Source of the DNA: Rhizobiaceae bacterium
GTDB lineage: Bacteria > Pseudomonadota > Alphaproteobacteria > Rhizobiales > Rhizobiaceae
Direction: 5' to 3'
NCBI GenBank assembly: GCA_023953905.1
Contig: JAMLJA010000027.1
Coordinates: 1-48,400, forward strand
Length of the DNA: 48,400 bases
The first letter of the stretch is position 1; each line of letters opens with the position of its first letter. The position numbers and the translations under genes were made by a program. Shown here one piece after another: positions 1-9,177 of the stretch. Under the pieces are notes generated by a model. It was not told the origin of the DNA and made no database searches. It saw only the letters and a list, made by a program, of their open reading frames with translations.

Positions 1-22
1 TTCGGCAAATAGTCGAAACATG

Positions 23-47
23 AAGGGCGCCCTCGTGGCGCCCTTTT
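23..47 (+). terminator. Rho-independent terminator of an upstream gene
   Basis: GGGCGCC at 25-31 pairs with GGCGCCC at 37-43 around the loop CTCGT. Two flanking A-T pairs extend the stem, and TTTT follows at 44-47. It probably ends a plus-strand gene that lies before the window. Confidence 0.8.
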
Positions 48-150
48 CCATTCTGGTCCGATATCACGACGCGCTATGGCAGCTTGTTGCTCTGGTCGGA
101 TTGCGCCATCGTCGCGCGCCAGTATCCTTGGGCTGCGGAGGCAACTATCC

Positions 151-780
151 ATGATGCTTATCGGGCAATACGATTCTCCCTTCGTTCGCCGGATTGGCAT
201 TGCGCTTTCAATCTATGGGATGCCGTTCGACCACCAGCCGTGGTCGACCTTCAGCGATGGGCACAAGATCGCCGCCTACAATCCGCTCATGCGGGTTCCC
301 GCGCTGGTATTGGATACTGGCGATACGTTGATCGATAGTCATGTCATTATCGACTATCTCGACGGCCTGGTGCCCTCGGAGCAGCGCCTGTATCCCAAGG
401 CTGAGCCTGACCGGCACCAGGCCATGAGGATTACAGCGCTGGCTGCGGGATTTTCCGACAAGGCCATAAGTCTGTTTTATGAGCAGGTCCTGCACTCGGA
501 GGTCTCACCGCTCTGGGTGGAGCGGTGTACCAAGCAAATGTCAAACACGCTCAAGGTGTTGGAAGACAGTAGGCAAAGCTTGGCATCGCCCTATTGGTTC
601 GGGGAGGGGATTGGTCATGCAGACATTGCGGTGGCCACGTCGCTGCGCCATTTCACCGACGCACACCCGACGATGGCAAATTGGAAATCTGATTTTCCTC
701 AGCTTGCCCGGCATCTGGCAATGCTCGAAGAAATGCCGGTTTTTCAGGAAATCAGCCAGCCATTCATAGCGCCAGCCTGA
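151..780 (+). CDS. Glutathione S-transferase family protein
   Basis: A 209-residue cytosolic protein with the thioredoxin-like N-terminal half of glutathione transferases. It opens with a short strand and a YDSPFVRR segment, the usual place for the catalytic Ser/Tyr/Cys. A VPALVLDTG segment follows, with the family's cis-proline, then a DSHVIIDYLD segment where the glutathione gamma-glutamyl contact normally lies. The C-terminal half (from about residue 85) is helical, as in the family. I chose ATG 151 because GGAGG at 137-141 precedes it at good spacing and because the fold begins there; an in-frame ATG at 76 would add 25 residues that do not look like the family. The substrate cannot be read from sequence. 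It converges on erpA. Confidence 0.85.
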   Translation: MMLIGQYDSPFVRRIGIALSIYGMPFDHQPWSTFSDGHKIAAYNPLMRVPALVLDTGDTLIDSHVIIDYLDGLVPSEQRLYPKAEPDRHQAMRITALAAGFSDKAISLFYEQVLHSEVSPLWVERCTKQMSNTLKVLEDSRQSLASPYWFGEGIGHADIAVATSLRHFTDAHPTMANWKSDFPQLARHLAMLEEMPVFQEISQPFIAPA

Positions 781-793
781 TATTGGGCGCCGA

Positions 794-807
794 CGCTTTT
801 CGAAGCG
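794..807. terminator. Possible small bidirectional terminator hairpin
   Basis: CGCTT at 794-798 pairs with AAGCG at 803-807 around a TTCG loop, midway between the converging GST and erpA genes. The stem is only 5 bp and there is no T run on either side, so a terminator role is a weak guess from position. Confidence 0.3.
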
Positions 808-810
808 GCA

Positions 811-1158
811 CTAGATCGAGAAGCTGGTGCCGCACCCGCATGACGCGACCGCGTTGGGGTTCTTGATCTGGAACGACTGGCCCATGAGATCGTCGACGAA
901 ATCGATCACAGAACCGCCCATATAAACGAGCGACATCTCGTCTATCAGAACGATGGCGCCATCCTTCTCGATCGCAAAATCATCGACATTGCGTGTGTCG
1001 ACGAGATCGAATTTGTAAGAAAAACCCGAGCAACCGCCACCTTCGACCGACACCCGCAACGCGGATTTGTCCGTCTCCTTGGCGACAATCGCCTTGATGC
1101 GTTTGGCTGCTGCGTCCGTGAGATCGACCTTCATGCCGATCTTGGCGTCTGCGCCCAT
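811..1158 (-). CDS. erpA: Iron-sulfur cluster carrier, HesB/IscA type (ErpA-like)
   Basis: A 115-residue A-type carrier that passes Fe-S clusters to apoproteins. The three conserved cysteines are present: C43 in a GGGCSG motif, and C107 and C109 in the C-terminal CGCG motif. Length and motif spacing are standard for ErpA/IscA/SufA. Start ATG 1158 is preferred because GAGG lies about 8 bases upstream of it; an in-frame GTG at 1167 overlaps that site. It is divergent from dgt, an arrangement I recall as common in Rhizobiales, where this copy is usually labelled ErpA. The family is certain; the choice of ErpA over IscA/SufA rests on context. Confidence 0.9.
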   Translation of the reverse strand: MGADAKIGMKVDLTDAAAKRIKAIVAKETDKSALRVSVEGGGCSGFSYKFDLVDTRNVDDFAIEKDGAIVLIDEMSLVYMGGSVIDFVDDLMGQSFQIKNPNAVASCGCGTSFSI

Positions 1159-1309
1159 GGTGGTCACCTCATCGATGTTCTTCTGATAGGTATGAAGTCG
1201 ACGGCCTCAAGTCAACGGACGCATATCTGGGCGTTGCGTTGCAATCACTGGCGCTCTAGGTCTGCGCGAACTGTTTGGTGTTCCAGACTTGAAGGGCGGC
1301 GGACCAATC

Positions 1310-2530
1310 GTGAATGACAAGGGCGGATTGAACGATATCGGGTTCGGCTATCGTCCGCGTGCGGCTTACGCGTGCGATCCGGCCAAGTCGCGCGGTCGGC
1401 TCTATGATGAGGCGGAGAGCCCGACCCGTACCCCGTTTCAGAGGGACCGCGATCGCATCATCCATTCGACCGCCTTTCGCAGGCTCAAGCACAAGACGCA
1501 GGTCTTTCTTGTGCACGAAAGCGATCACTATCGCACGCGGCTTACCCATACGATCGAGGTCGCGCAGATCGCGCGGGCCTTGGCGAGGGCTCTTTCCTGC
1601 GACGAGGATCTGGCTGAGGCGATCGCACTGGTTCACGATTTCGGCCACACGCCATTCGGCCACACGGGTGAGGACGCGCTTGATGAAAGGATGAAGTCAT
1701 GGGGAGGCTTCGACCACAATGCGCAGTCACTAAGGATCGTTACGAAACTGGAGAAACGCTACGCGGAATTTGATGGCCTGAACCTGAGCTGGGAGACGCT
1801 TGAGGGGCTGGTGAAGCACAATGGTCCTTTGATGAACGCCAGGGGCGAGGGCGTGCCTGTGCCGGTTCCGAAGCCGATCCGCGACTTCAATGAACTGTTC
1901 GACCTCGAACTGGACCTGCATGCGAGCCTGGAAGCTCAATGTGCGGCGATTGCGGATGACATCGCCTACAACACACACGACATCGACGACGGTATCCGGT
2001 CAGGGTTGCTGTCGCTCGACATGCTGGATGGCGTCTCGTTGCCAGGCGCAATTCTTGCAGGCGTAAGGCAGCGTTATCCTGGCCTGGATCCGGTACGTAC
2101 CGGCCACGAACTTCTCCGACGGCAGATTACCATCATGGTCGAAGATGCCATCACTACCGCAAAGGCCATGCTTGCCGAACTCGCCCCCCAGAGTGCGGCG
2201 GACGTTCGTCGCGCTGGTCGAACGATCGTCGCGTTCTCACCGAGGATGGCGCGGGAGGAGAAGGAGTTGAAGGCCTTTCTCTACGCCAATCTCTACAGAC
2301 ATCCGGACGTGCTGGCGATGCGAACCAAGGCTGAGAAAGTCGTTCTCGACCTGTTTGACGCGTATTTTTCAGATCCGTCGACCATGCCAGAGGGCTGGCG
2401 TGATGTCTTGGACAGGGCAGATGCTGGGGTAAAGGCCCGCCATGTCTCGGACTTTCTCGCCGGCATGACCGATCCCTATGCACTGAAGGAACACCGCCGC
2501 CTGTTTGACCAGACGCCGGAATTGGGATAG
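1310..2530 (+). CDS. dgt: dGTP triphosphohydrolase-like protein
   Basis: A 406-residue HD-domain phosphohydrolase of the dGTPase family (type 2, Rhizobiales length), expected to cleave dNTPs to deoxynucleosides and triphosphate. After the N-terminal segment RTPFQRDRDRIIHSTAFRRL, typical of the family, the metal site is visible: H80 in TRLTHT, then H109-D110 in LVHDFGHTPFGH. A later NTHDIDDG (near residue 223) matches the C-terminal metal-ligand region. There is no ATG near the N terminus. GTG 1310 follows a GGCGGA stretch, while TTG 1289 would add seven residues, so the start is uncertain by that much. argS lies 119 bases downstream on the same strand. Confidence 0.92.
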   Translation: MNDKGGLNDIGFGYRPRAAYACDPAKSRGRLYDEAESPTRTPFQRDRDRIIHSTAFRRLKHKTQVFLVHESDHYRTRLTHTIEVAQIARALARALSCDEDLAEAIALVHDFGHTPFGHTGEDALDERMKSWGGFDHNAQSLRIVTKLEKRYAEFDGLNLSWETLEGLVKHNGPLMNARGEGVPVPVPKPIRDFNELFDLELDLHASLEAQCAAIADDIAYNTHDIDDGIRSGLLSLDMLDGVSLPGAILAGVRQRYPGLDPVRTGHELLRRQITIMVEDAITTAKAMLAELAPQSAADVRRAGRTIVAFSPRMAREEKELKAFLYANLYRHPDVLAMRTKAEKVVLDLFDAYFSDPSTMPEGWRDVLDRADAGVKARHVSDFLAGMTDPYALKEHRRLFDQTPELG

Positions 2531-2649
2531 GCGAACGCGGCTTCCCGCAACCTGAAATACAGTTGGCACGGCGCGGCTGCGCAGTGTCGTTCGGGAAGTT
2601 TCCGTAAGAAAGGCGCGGCTGTGCCGTTTGCTTCCAATTCGAGTTTGCC

Positions 2650-4407
2650 ATGAATATTTTCGCCGATTTCACAGAGCGAGTCCGCAAAGCGATCGAAGCG
2701 CTTGATCTGAAAGACAAGGAAGGCGGCGCACCTGACCTGACCCGAGTGACCGTCGAGCCTCCGCGCGACGCAAGTCATGGCGATCTCGCGACCAACGCGG
2801 CCATGGTGCTCGCCAAGCCCTGCGGGCAGAATCCGCGCGCCCTTGCCGACCGTCTCGTTGCCGAACTCAAGAACGATCCTGCGATCGTTTCGGCTGACGT
2901 CGCAGGCCCCGGTTTCGTCAATCTTCGGCTTGCCGATACCTATTGGCACGATCTATTGCGCAACGTCCTGGCAGCCGGTGCCGACTACGGCCGTTCGACG
3001 ATGGGGGACGGCAAACGTGTGAATGTCGAATATGTATCCGCGAACCCGACGGGACCGATGCATGTCGGGCACTGCCGCGGCGCGGTGGTGGGCGACACGC
3101 TGGCTAACCTGCTCGCCTTTTCGGGTTATTCTGTCGTCAAGGAATACGTCATCAACGATGCGGGCTCGCAGATCGACGTACTCGGGCGTTCTGCCATGCT
3201 GCGCTATCGCGAGGCGTTGGGGGAGGACATCGGCGAGATACCTCCAGGACTTTATCCCGGCGAGTACCTGAAGCCGGTCGGCGAAGCATTGGCCAAGGAA
3301 TTCGGTCGCGCGCTCCTGCAAATGCCTGAGGATGACGCACTGGCGATCGTCAAGGACCGCACGGTGGACGCGATGATGGCCATGATACGGGAAGACCTGG
3401 CGTTGCTTAACGTCCATCACGACGTGTTCTTCTCGGAACGCACGCTCCACAACGACAATGCGCGCGCGATCCGCAAAGCAATTGCTGATCTCACCATGAA
3501 GGGTCACATCTACAAAGGAAAACTGCCGCCACCCAAGGGCGAGAAGCCGGACGACTGGGAAGATCGTGAGCAGACACTTTTCCGTTCGACCGCAGTTGGC
3601 GACGACATGGATCGGCCGCTGGTCAAGTCGGACGGATCGTTCACCTACTTCGCAGCGGATGTCGCCTATCTGGAAGACAAGGTTGGCCGCGGTTTTGACG
3701 AGCTGATCTATGTTCTGGGGGCGGACCACGGCGGATATGTGAAACGACTGGAAGCGCTGGCGCGTGCGGTGACGGACGGCAAGGTCAAACTGACCGTGCT
3801 GCTTTGCCAGCTTGTGAAGTTGTTTCGTGACGGCGAGCCGGTGCGCATGTCCAAGCGCTCCGGGGAGTTCGTTACCTTGCGTGATGTCGTGGATGAGGTC
3901 GGGCGCGACCCGATCCGTTTCATGATGCTGTATCGCAAGAGCGATGCACCGCTCGATTTCGACTTCGCGAAGGTGACGGAACAGTCGAAGGACAATCCTG
4001 TATTCTACGTTCAGTATGCGTCGGCTCGCTGCCACTCCGTATTCCGACAGGCCCAGGAGCAGTTCCCGGAACTGAAACTGTCGCGCGCATCGCTGGCGGC
4101 GGGGATCGACATGCTGGTCGATGAGAGTGAGATTGCCCTGATTCGCAAGTTGGCCGAGTATCCGCGGATGATCGAAAGCGCAGCCGGTGCGCAGGAGCCG
4201 CACAGGATCGCATTTTACCTCTACGATCTTGCGAGTTCGCTTCACGCGCAGTGGAACAGGGGGACCGACAATCCGGACTTACGCTTTGTTAAGGTTAACG
4301 ACCCTAAATTGACCGAAGCCAGGCTAGGGCTGGTGCAGGCGGTGTCGGACGTGCTTACGTCGGGTCTCGGGCTGATCGGAGCGGAAGCGCCGAGCGAGAT
4401 GCGCTAG
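2650..4407 (+). CDS. argS: Arginyl-tRNA synthetase
   Basis: A 585-residue class I synthetase that charges tRNA-Arg with arginine. The N-terminal part (about residues 1-100) fits the Arg-specific additional domain. The HIGH signature appears as HVGH at residues 138-141 within ANPTGPMHVGHCRG. The KMSKS loop appears as MSKRS at 400-404. The C-terminal helical anticodon-binding domain ends with the usual short tail ending in a methionine-arginine pair. Length is normal for alphaproteobacterial ArgS. It sits between dgt and the SPOR gene, as in many Rhizobiales. Confidence 0.97.
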   Translation: MNIFADFTERVRKAIEALDLKDKEGGAPDLTRVTVEPPRDASHGDLATNAAMVLAKPCGQNPRALADRLVAELKNDPAIVSADVAGPGFVNLRLADTYWHDLLRNVLAAGADYGRSTMGDGKRVNVEYVSANPTGPMHVGHCRGAVVGDTLANLLAFSGYSVVKEYVINDAGSQIDVLGRSAMLRYREALGEDIGEIPPGLYPGEYLKPVGEALAKEFGRALLQMPEDDALAIVKDRTVDAMMAMIREDLALLNVHHDVFFSERTLHNDNARAIRKAIADLTMKGHIYKGKLPPPKGEKPDDWEDREQTLFRSTAVGDDMDRPLVKSDGSFTYFAADVAYLEDKVGRGFDELIYVLGADHGGYVKRLEALARAVTDGKVKLTVLLCQLVKLFRDGEPVRMSKRSGEFVTLRDVVDEVGRDPIRFMMLYRKSDAPLDFDFAKVTEQSKDNPVFYVQYASARCHSVFRQAQEQFPELKLSRASLAAGIDMLVDESEIALIRKLAEYPRMIESAAGAQEPHRIAFYLYDLASSLHAQWNRGTDNPDLRFVKVNDPKLTEARLGLVQAVSDVLTSGLGLIGAEAPSEMR

Positions 4408-4510
4408 AAAGCGCCGAGAAACCGCCACCTTTAGCCCATATTGCTCTGGTATACGGCCAACCCTTCGTGGCGTTTTGACGTCCGAACCGAGTACGAGTGT
4501 GGGGCATAGA

Positions 4511-7213
4511 ATGGCAGAAGCAAGCTGGCTGAGAAAATCGGCTCCAGTGGCCGACAGCGAAGACGATCCGTTTGCCGAACTCACGAAGATCATGGGTTTC
4601 GATCCCCGTGTTCCGGTTCGCAGCGAGCGCGCGGCCAATGATCCCCAGGACGTCATGCACCAGCGTGTGGCTGCCCCTAATGTCGACGTTCACGAGGATG
4701 ATCTCGATTTGTCGATCGATCTGGAGCGCGAGCTTATGGGCGTGCTGGAGCCCGAGATCGCGGCTGGAGCCGTAGACACGGGTCCGTATTCAGGATCGCC
4801 GCACGATGCATATCCTCCGCAGCAGCACGCGCCTGTGGCGGATGCTGACAGAATGCAGCAAGACGATGCCGCTTATGCTGATTGGCCTGCGGAAGATGGC
4901 GGCAGTGAAGACTATGCTGAGGACGCCCAGGCCCGTTACGCGGAGCCTCAGACAGTCGCTTATGAACGCTATGAGGCGCCGGTCGCCGATGCCGCCTCAG
5001 CTTCCTATCACGGGACATATGAGAGCGAGCCTGCGGGGGATGCTTATGCCCATCAGCAGCAGGCGGTGGACGATATCGACCTTGTCGCGCATCTGGATGA
5101 GGAACTGGTGGCGTCTTTCGAGGATGAACCCGATGCGCCGATGAGTGACGATGACCAGTTTTATCGTTCTGACGAACCGGCTGCCTACTCCGAGCCGCGC
5201 TATGTACAGGCGGCACCGGACGAGGAGCTTGACCGCGACTTCGATGCCGCCCTTGCGGACGTAGACATGAACTTTGCCGCTCAAGCTGGCGGAATGTCTG
5301 CCGAGGAGCCTGGCGCGGCACATCTGCCATTTGCAGAGCAAGAAGCTGCCTCTGCCGAAGACTATGGCACCTATGAAGAAGCTGACCGCTATGAATCTGA
5401 AAGCGGATTTGATCACGGCACGACGCTGGAAGACGAGATGGGCTCGGCGCTGGCCGACGAGCTCGATGCCGTCGTCTCGCGTGGAATGGATGATGCCGAG
5501 GTCTACAATCAGTCTTACCAGGCGGCTCCGCCCGTGGCCGAACCCTACGAGAACGGCCCTCAAGATGTCCCGGCTGGCCCAGAGGTTAGCGAATATGAGG
5601 CAGAGCAGTCCGAAATAGACGACGCGATCGCCGAGCTGGCGGCCATGGTACGTGGCTACGACAATCGCGAGCCTGTCAATGTCGCCGGTGGGTCCGAGGC
5701 AGCTGCCTTTGCGCCGCCAGCCAATGCCGTTCACGATATCCCGGACATCGAGACCGTTGATGTGCCCGAGGCAGCTGTCGCGCTGGCTGATGATCTCGAT
5801 ATTCCCGAAGTCGACTACACCGAAGAGCCTTCCCCGCAATTTGACGATCTGGACGCCGAGCTGGCGGCCGCATTTGGTGAGCCGGCGATCGAACCGGTGC
5901 AGCAGCCTGCCGCGGCAAGTATCGCGGTGGAGGATATCGATCTAAACGAGGGTTATCAGTCCGACTACGGTCACGCCGCCCTCCATGGCGCGGCGGCGTA
6001 TGCTGTGGCCAGCGGTGCGGTGGCCACGGCTCGTCATGCTGCAAAGTCACCCGTCTCCGATCCATTCGATGAGCGTGAAGGTTACGTCAGGCAGCCGCGT
6101 GGCGAATCCTATCCGTTCCAGGTAAATTCGGATGATCTTGAGGAAGAGCTTTCGCTTGATGACGATTTCGCTCCCATACGGCAGCGTGAGCCGCAACGTC
6201 GTGGGATGATTGTCGCTGCGGTCGTTGGTGGTATCGCCGTATTGGGGGCCGTTGGCGCGTATGCGCTTTCGGGTGGTGATGGCGTTTCTGCTGGCGGTCC
6301 GGCTCTCGTGAAGGCCGACACCGACCCTGTCAAGGTTCGGCCGGAAAATCCGGGTGGTGCGGTGGTTCCGAACCAGAATAGTGGCGTTTTCGAACGGGCC
6401 GCTGGCGAGCCAGCAGGACAGCCGCAACAGCAAGAGCTCATCTCCGATGCCGAAGAGCCTGTGGATGTCGCTGCACGGTTTCCTGACACGTTGCCTCAGC
6501 CCGTCGATGAGACCGATGACATTGAGGATCTGACTGCAGCCAGCGGCAAAGTCGAAGATCGCATCGCTCAGTCCGACACTGCGGACAGCGGCCAGACTGC
6601 CGGTAACGAAGAGGTGGTCGCGGTCGCTCCCCGCAAGGTGCGCACGATGATCGTGAAGTCCGACGGCACGCTGGTTCCACGCGAGGAGACGGTTGTCGAA
6701 CCCGAGGCTGTGGTTGCAAACACTACGCCTGCCGCTCCCGAGCAAAGCGCGGCAGCAGCGTTGCGCAGCACGGACGACCCGGGGAGCACCGGTTCCGTTC
6801 CTGCTTCGCTTGATCGGACTGCCTCGGAGCCACGCGCGGCAAAGTCAAACATGCCCGATAGCATTCCTGTTGCGCCGACACGTCCGGCGGATCAGCCGGT
6901 CGATATTGTCGGTGAAGTCAAGCCGGACCAGGTGGCGGCGGTTGCGCCATCGGTTCAGACTGCAGCGACGGGCGCATGGTCGATGCAGATCGCATCCCAG
7001 CCGAGCGAGGACGCAGCACAGACCAGCTATCGCAATTTGTCACGTCGTTACGCGAGCGTGCTTGGCGGACGGCCTGCCAATATCGTCAAGGCGGACATTG
7101 CGGGCAAGGGAACCTATTGGCGGGTTCGTATCCCGGCCGACAGTCGCGCCGATGCGATCAAGCTGTGTGAAAGCTACAAATCTGCCGGCGGAAACTGCTT
7201 CGTATCTAAGTAA
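4511..7213 (+). CDS. SPOR domain-containing membrane protein
   Basis: A 900-residue, very acidic protein with one membrane segment and a C-terminal SPOR domain, which in known proteins binds denuded septal peptidoglycan. Residues 1 to about 555 form a low-complexity cytoplasmic region rich in Asp, Glu, Ala and Tyr, with recurring blocks such as DLDAELAAAF and DEMGSALADELD. The transmembrane helix is at about 566-586, preceded by RQREPQRRG, so the N terminus should be cytoplasmic. A Pro/Ala/Val-rich linker follows, and the SPOR domain occupies about 821-900 (GAWSMQIAS to the end). ATG 4511 is preferred over an in-frame TTG at 4475. The position between argS and nagZ supports a cell-envelope or division role. 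The acidic region has no function I can assign. Confidence 0.9.
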   Translation: MAEASWLRKSAPVADSEDDPFAELTKIMGFDPRVPVRSERAANDPQDVMHQRVAAPNVDVHEDDLDLSIDLERELMGVLEPEIAAGAVDTGPYSGSPHDAYPPQQHAPVADADRMQQDDAAYADWPAEDGGSEDYAEDAQARYAEPQTVAYERYEAPVADAASASYHGTYESEPAGDAYAHQQQAVDDIDLVAHLDEELVASFEDEPDAPMSDDDQFYRSDEPAAYSEPRYVQAAPDEELDRDFDAALADVDMNFAAQAGGMSAEEPGAAHLPFAEQEAASAEDYGTYEEADRYESESGFDHGTTLEDEMGSALADELDAVVSRGMDDAEVYNQSYQAAPPVAEPYENGPQDVPAGPEVSEYEAEQSEIDDAIAELAAMVRGYDNREPVNVAGGSEAAAFAPPANAVHDIPDIETVDVPEAAVALADDLDIPEVDYTEEPSPQFDDLDAELAAAFGEPAIEPVQQPAAASIAVEDIDLNEGYQSDYGHAALHGAAAYAVASGAVATARHAAKSPVSDPFDEREGYVRQPRGESYPFQVNSDDLEEELSLDDDFAPIRQREPQRRGMIVAAVVGGIAVLGAVGAYALSGGDGVSAGGPALVKADTDPVKVRPENPGGAVVPNQNSGVFERAAGEPAGQPQQQELISDAEEPVDVAARFPDTLPQPVDETDDIEDLTAASGKVEDRIAQSDTADSGQTAGNEEVVAVAPRKVRTMIVKSDGTLVPREETVVEPEAVVANTTPAAPEQSAAAALRSTDDPGSTGSVPASLDRTASEPRAAKSNMPDSIPVAPTRPADQPVDIVGEVKPDQVAAVAPSVQTAATGAWSMQIASQPSEDAAQTSYRNLSRRYASVLGGRPANIVKADIAGKGTYWRVRIPADSRADAIKLCESYKSAGGNCFVSK

Positions 7214-7239
7214 GTCAGCGAATTGCCAGAATTAGCTGC

Positions 7240-7262
7240 GGCGCGGCCTCATGGGTCGCGCC
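7240..7262 (+). terminator. Probable terminator hairpin after the SPOR gene
   Basis: GGCGCGGCC at 7240-7248 pairs with GGTCGCGCC at 7254-7262 around a five-base loop, with one G-T pair. The following bases (GTTCGCTTT) are only moderately T-rich, so termination may be partial. Confidence 0.5.
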
Positions 7263-7303
7263 GTTCGCTTTCAAGGGGCTGAGCTTCACGCTAAATTCGT
7301 TGC

Positions 7304-8323
7304 ATGAGCGAATCACAGACTGTCATTCTCGGATGTTCGGGCAAGGAATTGTCGCCGGAAGAGGCGAGATTCTACCGCGACCACAGGCCTTGGGGGTTCA
7401 TTCTCTTTGCCCGTAACATCGGTGAGCCCGCGCAAATCAGCGATCTCGTATCGGCTTTGCGCGACAGCGTCGGGCGACCTGACGCTCCAGTGTTCATCGA
7501 TCAGGAGGGGGGGCGTGTTCAGCGCCTGCGCCCACCAATCGCGCCGAATTATCCCTCAGGTTCGGTGATTGGCGCTCTGTATCGCGAGGACAGGGCTGCG
7601 GGTCTGAGGGCTGCGTGGTTGTTGGCGCGGCTTCACGCCTTCGATCTGCTGCGCTTCGGCATCAATGCAGACTGCCTGCCGGTTCTCGATGTGCCGATCG
7701 AGGGCGCCAGCGACGTCATAGGAAGTCGAGCGTATGGAAAGGATCCACAAACGGTTGCGGAGATTGGTCGCGCTGCCGCCGAGGGGCTGATGTCGGGTGG
7801 GGTTCTCCCGGTCATGAAACACATTCCGGGTCATGGGCGGGCATTTGCCGACACGCATCTGGAATTGCCAACGGTCGACACGCCTTTGCAGGAATTGCGC
7901 ATCCACGATTTTGCCCCGTTCAAGGCGCTTAACGAACTGCCGATGGCGATGACGGCACATGTCATCTACAGCGCGGTCGATCCAGACCGGCCAGCCACCG
8001 TTTCGGCCAAGGTCGTCGAGGAGGTGATTCGCGGCGAAATTGGCTTCGATGGCCTTCTGATGAGCGACGACACGTCAATGAAGGCACTTTCTGGGGATTT
8101 TCCCGAGAAAGCCGAGGCTATCCTTGCAGCGGGCTGCGATATGGTCCTTCACTGCAACGGCGTCATGGAAGAAATGCAGGGCATCGTCTCGCGGATCAGA
8201 CCTCTTGCTGGAAAATCGCTTGAACGGGCCAACACGGCCCTATCTGCCATCGGTTCGATAGACGCAAAGCAGGAGGATGTAGTGCGTGCCGAGTTTGCAA
8301 CTTATTTTGAGGGTGTAGCCTAA
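7304..8323 (+). CDS. nagZ: Beta-N-acetylhexosaminidase (NagZ)
   Basis: A 339-residue glycoside hydrolase family 3 enzyme that removes N-acetylglucosamine from anhydromuropeptides during cell-wall recycling in the cytoplasm. The family signature KHIPGHG starts at K172 and is followed by the catalytic-loop Asp-Thr-His (ADTHLELP; most family members have Asp-Ser-His). The nucleophile region reads LLMSDDTSM, with D255 the likely nucleophile. There is no signal peptide, as expected for NagZ. It starts with ATG at 7304, and its stop lies 11 bases before the proposed scpA start, so nagZ, scpA and scpB probably share a transcript. Confidence 0.95.
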   Translation: MSESQTVILGCSGKELSPEEARFYRDHRPWGFILFARNIGEPAQISDLVSALRDSVGRPDAPVFIDQEGGRVQRLRPPIAPNYPSGSVIGALYREDRAAGLRAAWLLARLHAFDLLRFGINADCLPVLDVPIEGASDVIGSRAYGKDPQTVAEIGRAAAEGLMSGGVLPVMKHIPGHGRAFADTHLELPTVDTPLQELRIHDFAPFKALNELPMAMTAHVIYSAVDPDRPATVSAKVVEEVIRGEIGFDGLLMSDDTSMKALSGDFPEKAEAILAAGCDMVLHCNGVMEEMQGIVSRIRPLAGKSLERANTALSAIGSIDAKQEDVVRAEFATYFEGVA

Positions 8324-8334
8324 CGGCGGTTGGA

Positions 8335-9177
8335 TTGGCGCAGACAGCGGAGAAGACTGCCGGCAAGCCGGCCCCGATGGATGAACTCTGGGGGGAGAAC
8401 GAAAGTTCTCGCGCCACCGGAGAGCCGTCGCTCGTTGTCGATGTTGCGGGCTTCGAAGGCCCCTTGGATCTGCTGCTTCACCTCGCGCGCCACCAAAAGG
8501 TCGATCTTTCCCGGATTTCCGTTCTCGCACTGGTCGAGCAATACCTCGCATTCATTGAGCGTGTGCGTTCGCTGCGCCTGGAACTGGCTGCCGACTATCT
8601 CGTCACCGCCGCATGGCTCGCCTATCTCAAGTCAAAGCTCCTGATACCCAAGAAGCTGGATGACGATGGTGAGAGCGGAGAGGAAATGGCGGCGGTGCTG
8701 CAGTTCCGTCTCAAACGCCTTGAGGCGATGCGCGACGCAGCCTCGCGCCTCGTCAATCGAAACAGGCTCGGGCGCGACGTGTTTGCGCGCGGCATGCCGG
8801 AACTGGTGATAGTTGAGAAGCGCAACCAATATTCCGCAACGCTCTACGATCTGCTGAGTGCCTATGCTGCGCAGCGCCAGAAACAGGCAGTTTCCAGCGT
8901 TACAATCTCCAGACCTGGCATCTGGACCTTGAAACAGGCGCGCGCGGTTCTGGAACGGCTTGTTGGTTCAATCGACGATTGGGCTGCGCTCGACAGTTTT
9001 CTCATCGATTATCTCGTATCTCCGAAAGACCGGGCGACAGCCATTGCGAGCTCTTTTGCTGCGAGCCTGGAACTGGTGCGCGAAGGCAAGATCGACGTCA
9101 GGCAGGATGAGCCCTTCGCGCCTATCTATCTGCGTGGACGCAAACCGGCTTCTGCGTCTGTCGAGGCCGCACAATGA
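8335..9177 (+). CDS. scpA: Segregation and condensation protein A
   Basis: A 280-residue kleisin that bridges the SMC heads in the bacterial condensin complex with ScpB. The hallmark N-terminal motif VAGFEGPLDLLLHLARHQKVDLSRI is present, then SVLALVEQYLAFIE, and a C-terminal winged-helix region (about residues 190-265). The proposed start is TTG 8335, close behind nagZ. An in-frame ATG at 8377 (14 residues later) has no visible ribosome site but cannot be excluded. The stop overlaps the scpB start in an ATGA, indicating translational coupling. Confidence 0.93.
   Translation: MAQTAEKTAGKPAPMDELWGENESSRATGEPSLVVDVAGFEGPLDLLLHLARHQKVDLSRISVLALVEQYLAFIERVRSLRLELAADYLVTAAWLAYLKSKLLIPKKLDDDGESGEEMAAVLQFRLKRLEAMRDAASRLVNRNRLGRDVFARGMPELVIVEKRNQYSATLYDLLSAYAAQRQKQAVSSVTISRPGIWTLKQARAVLERLVGSIDDWAALDSFLIDYLVSPKDRATAIASSFAASLELVREGKIDVRQDEPFAPIYLRGRKPASASVEAAQ

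Noticed and set aside
76..150. Longer start for the glutathione transferase gene
   Set aside because: The extra residues do not fit the family, and GGAGG precedes ATG 151.
2953..4245. 430-codon minus-strand open frame
   Set aside because: It lies entirely opposite argS, has no recognisable domain and a composition typical of reverse-strand shadows of GC-rich genes.
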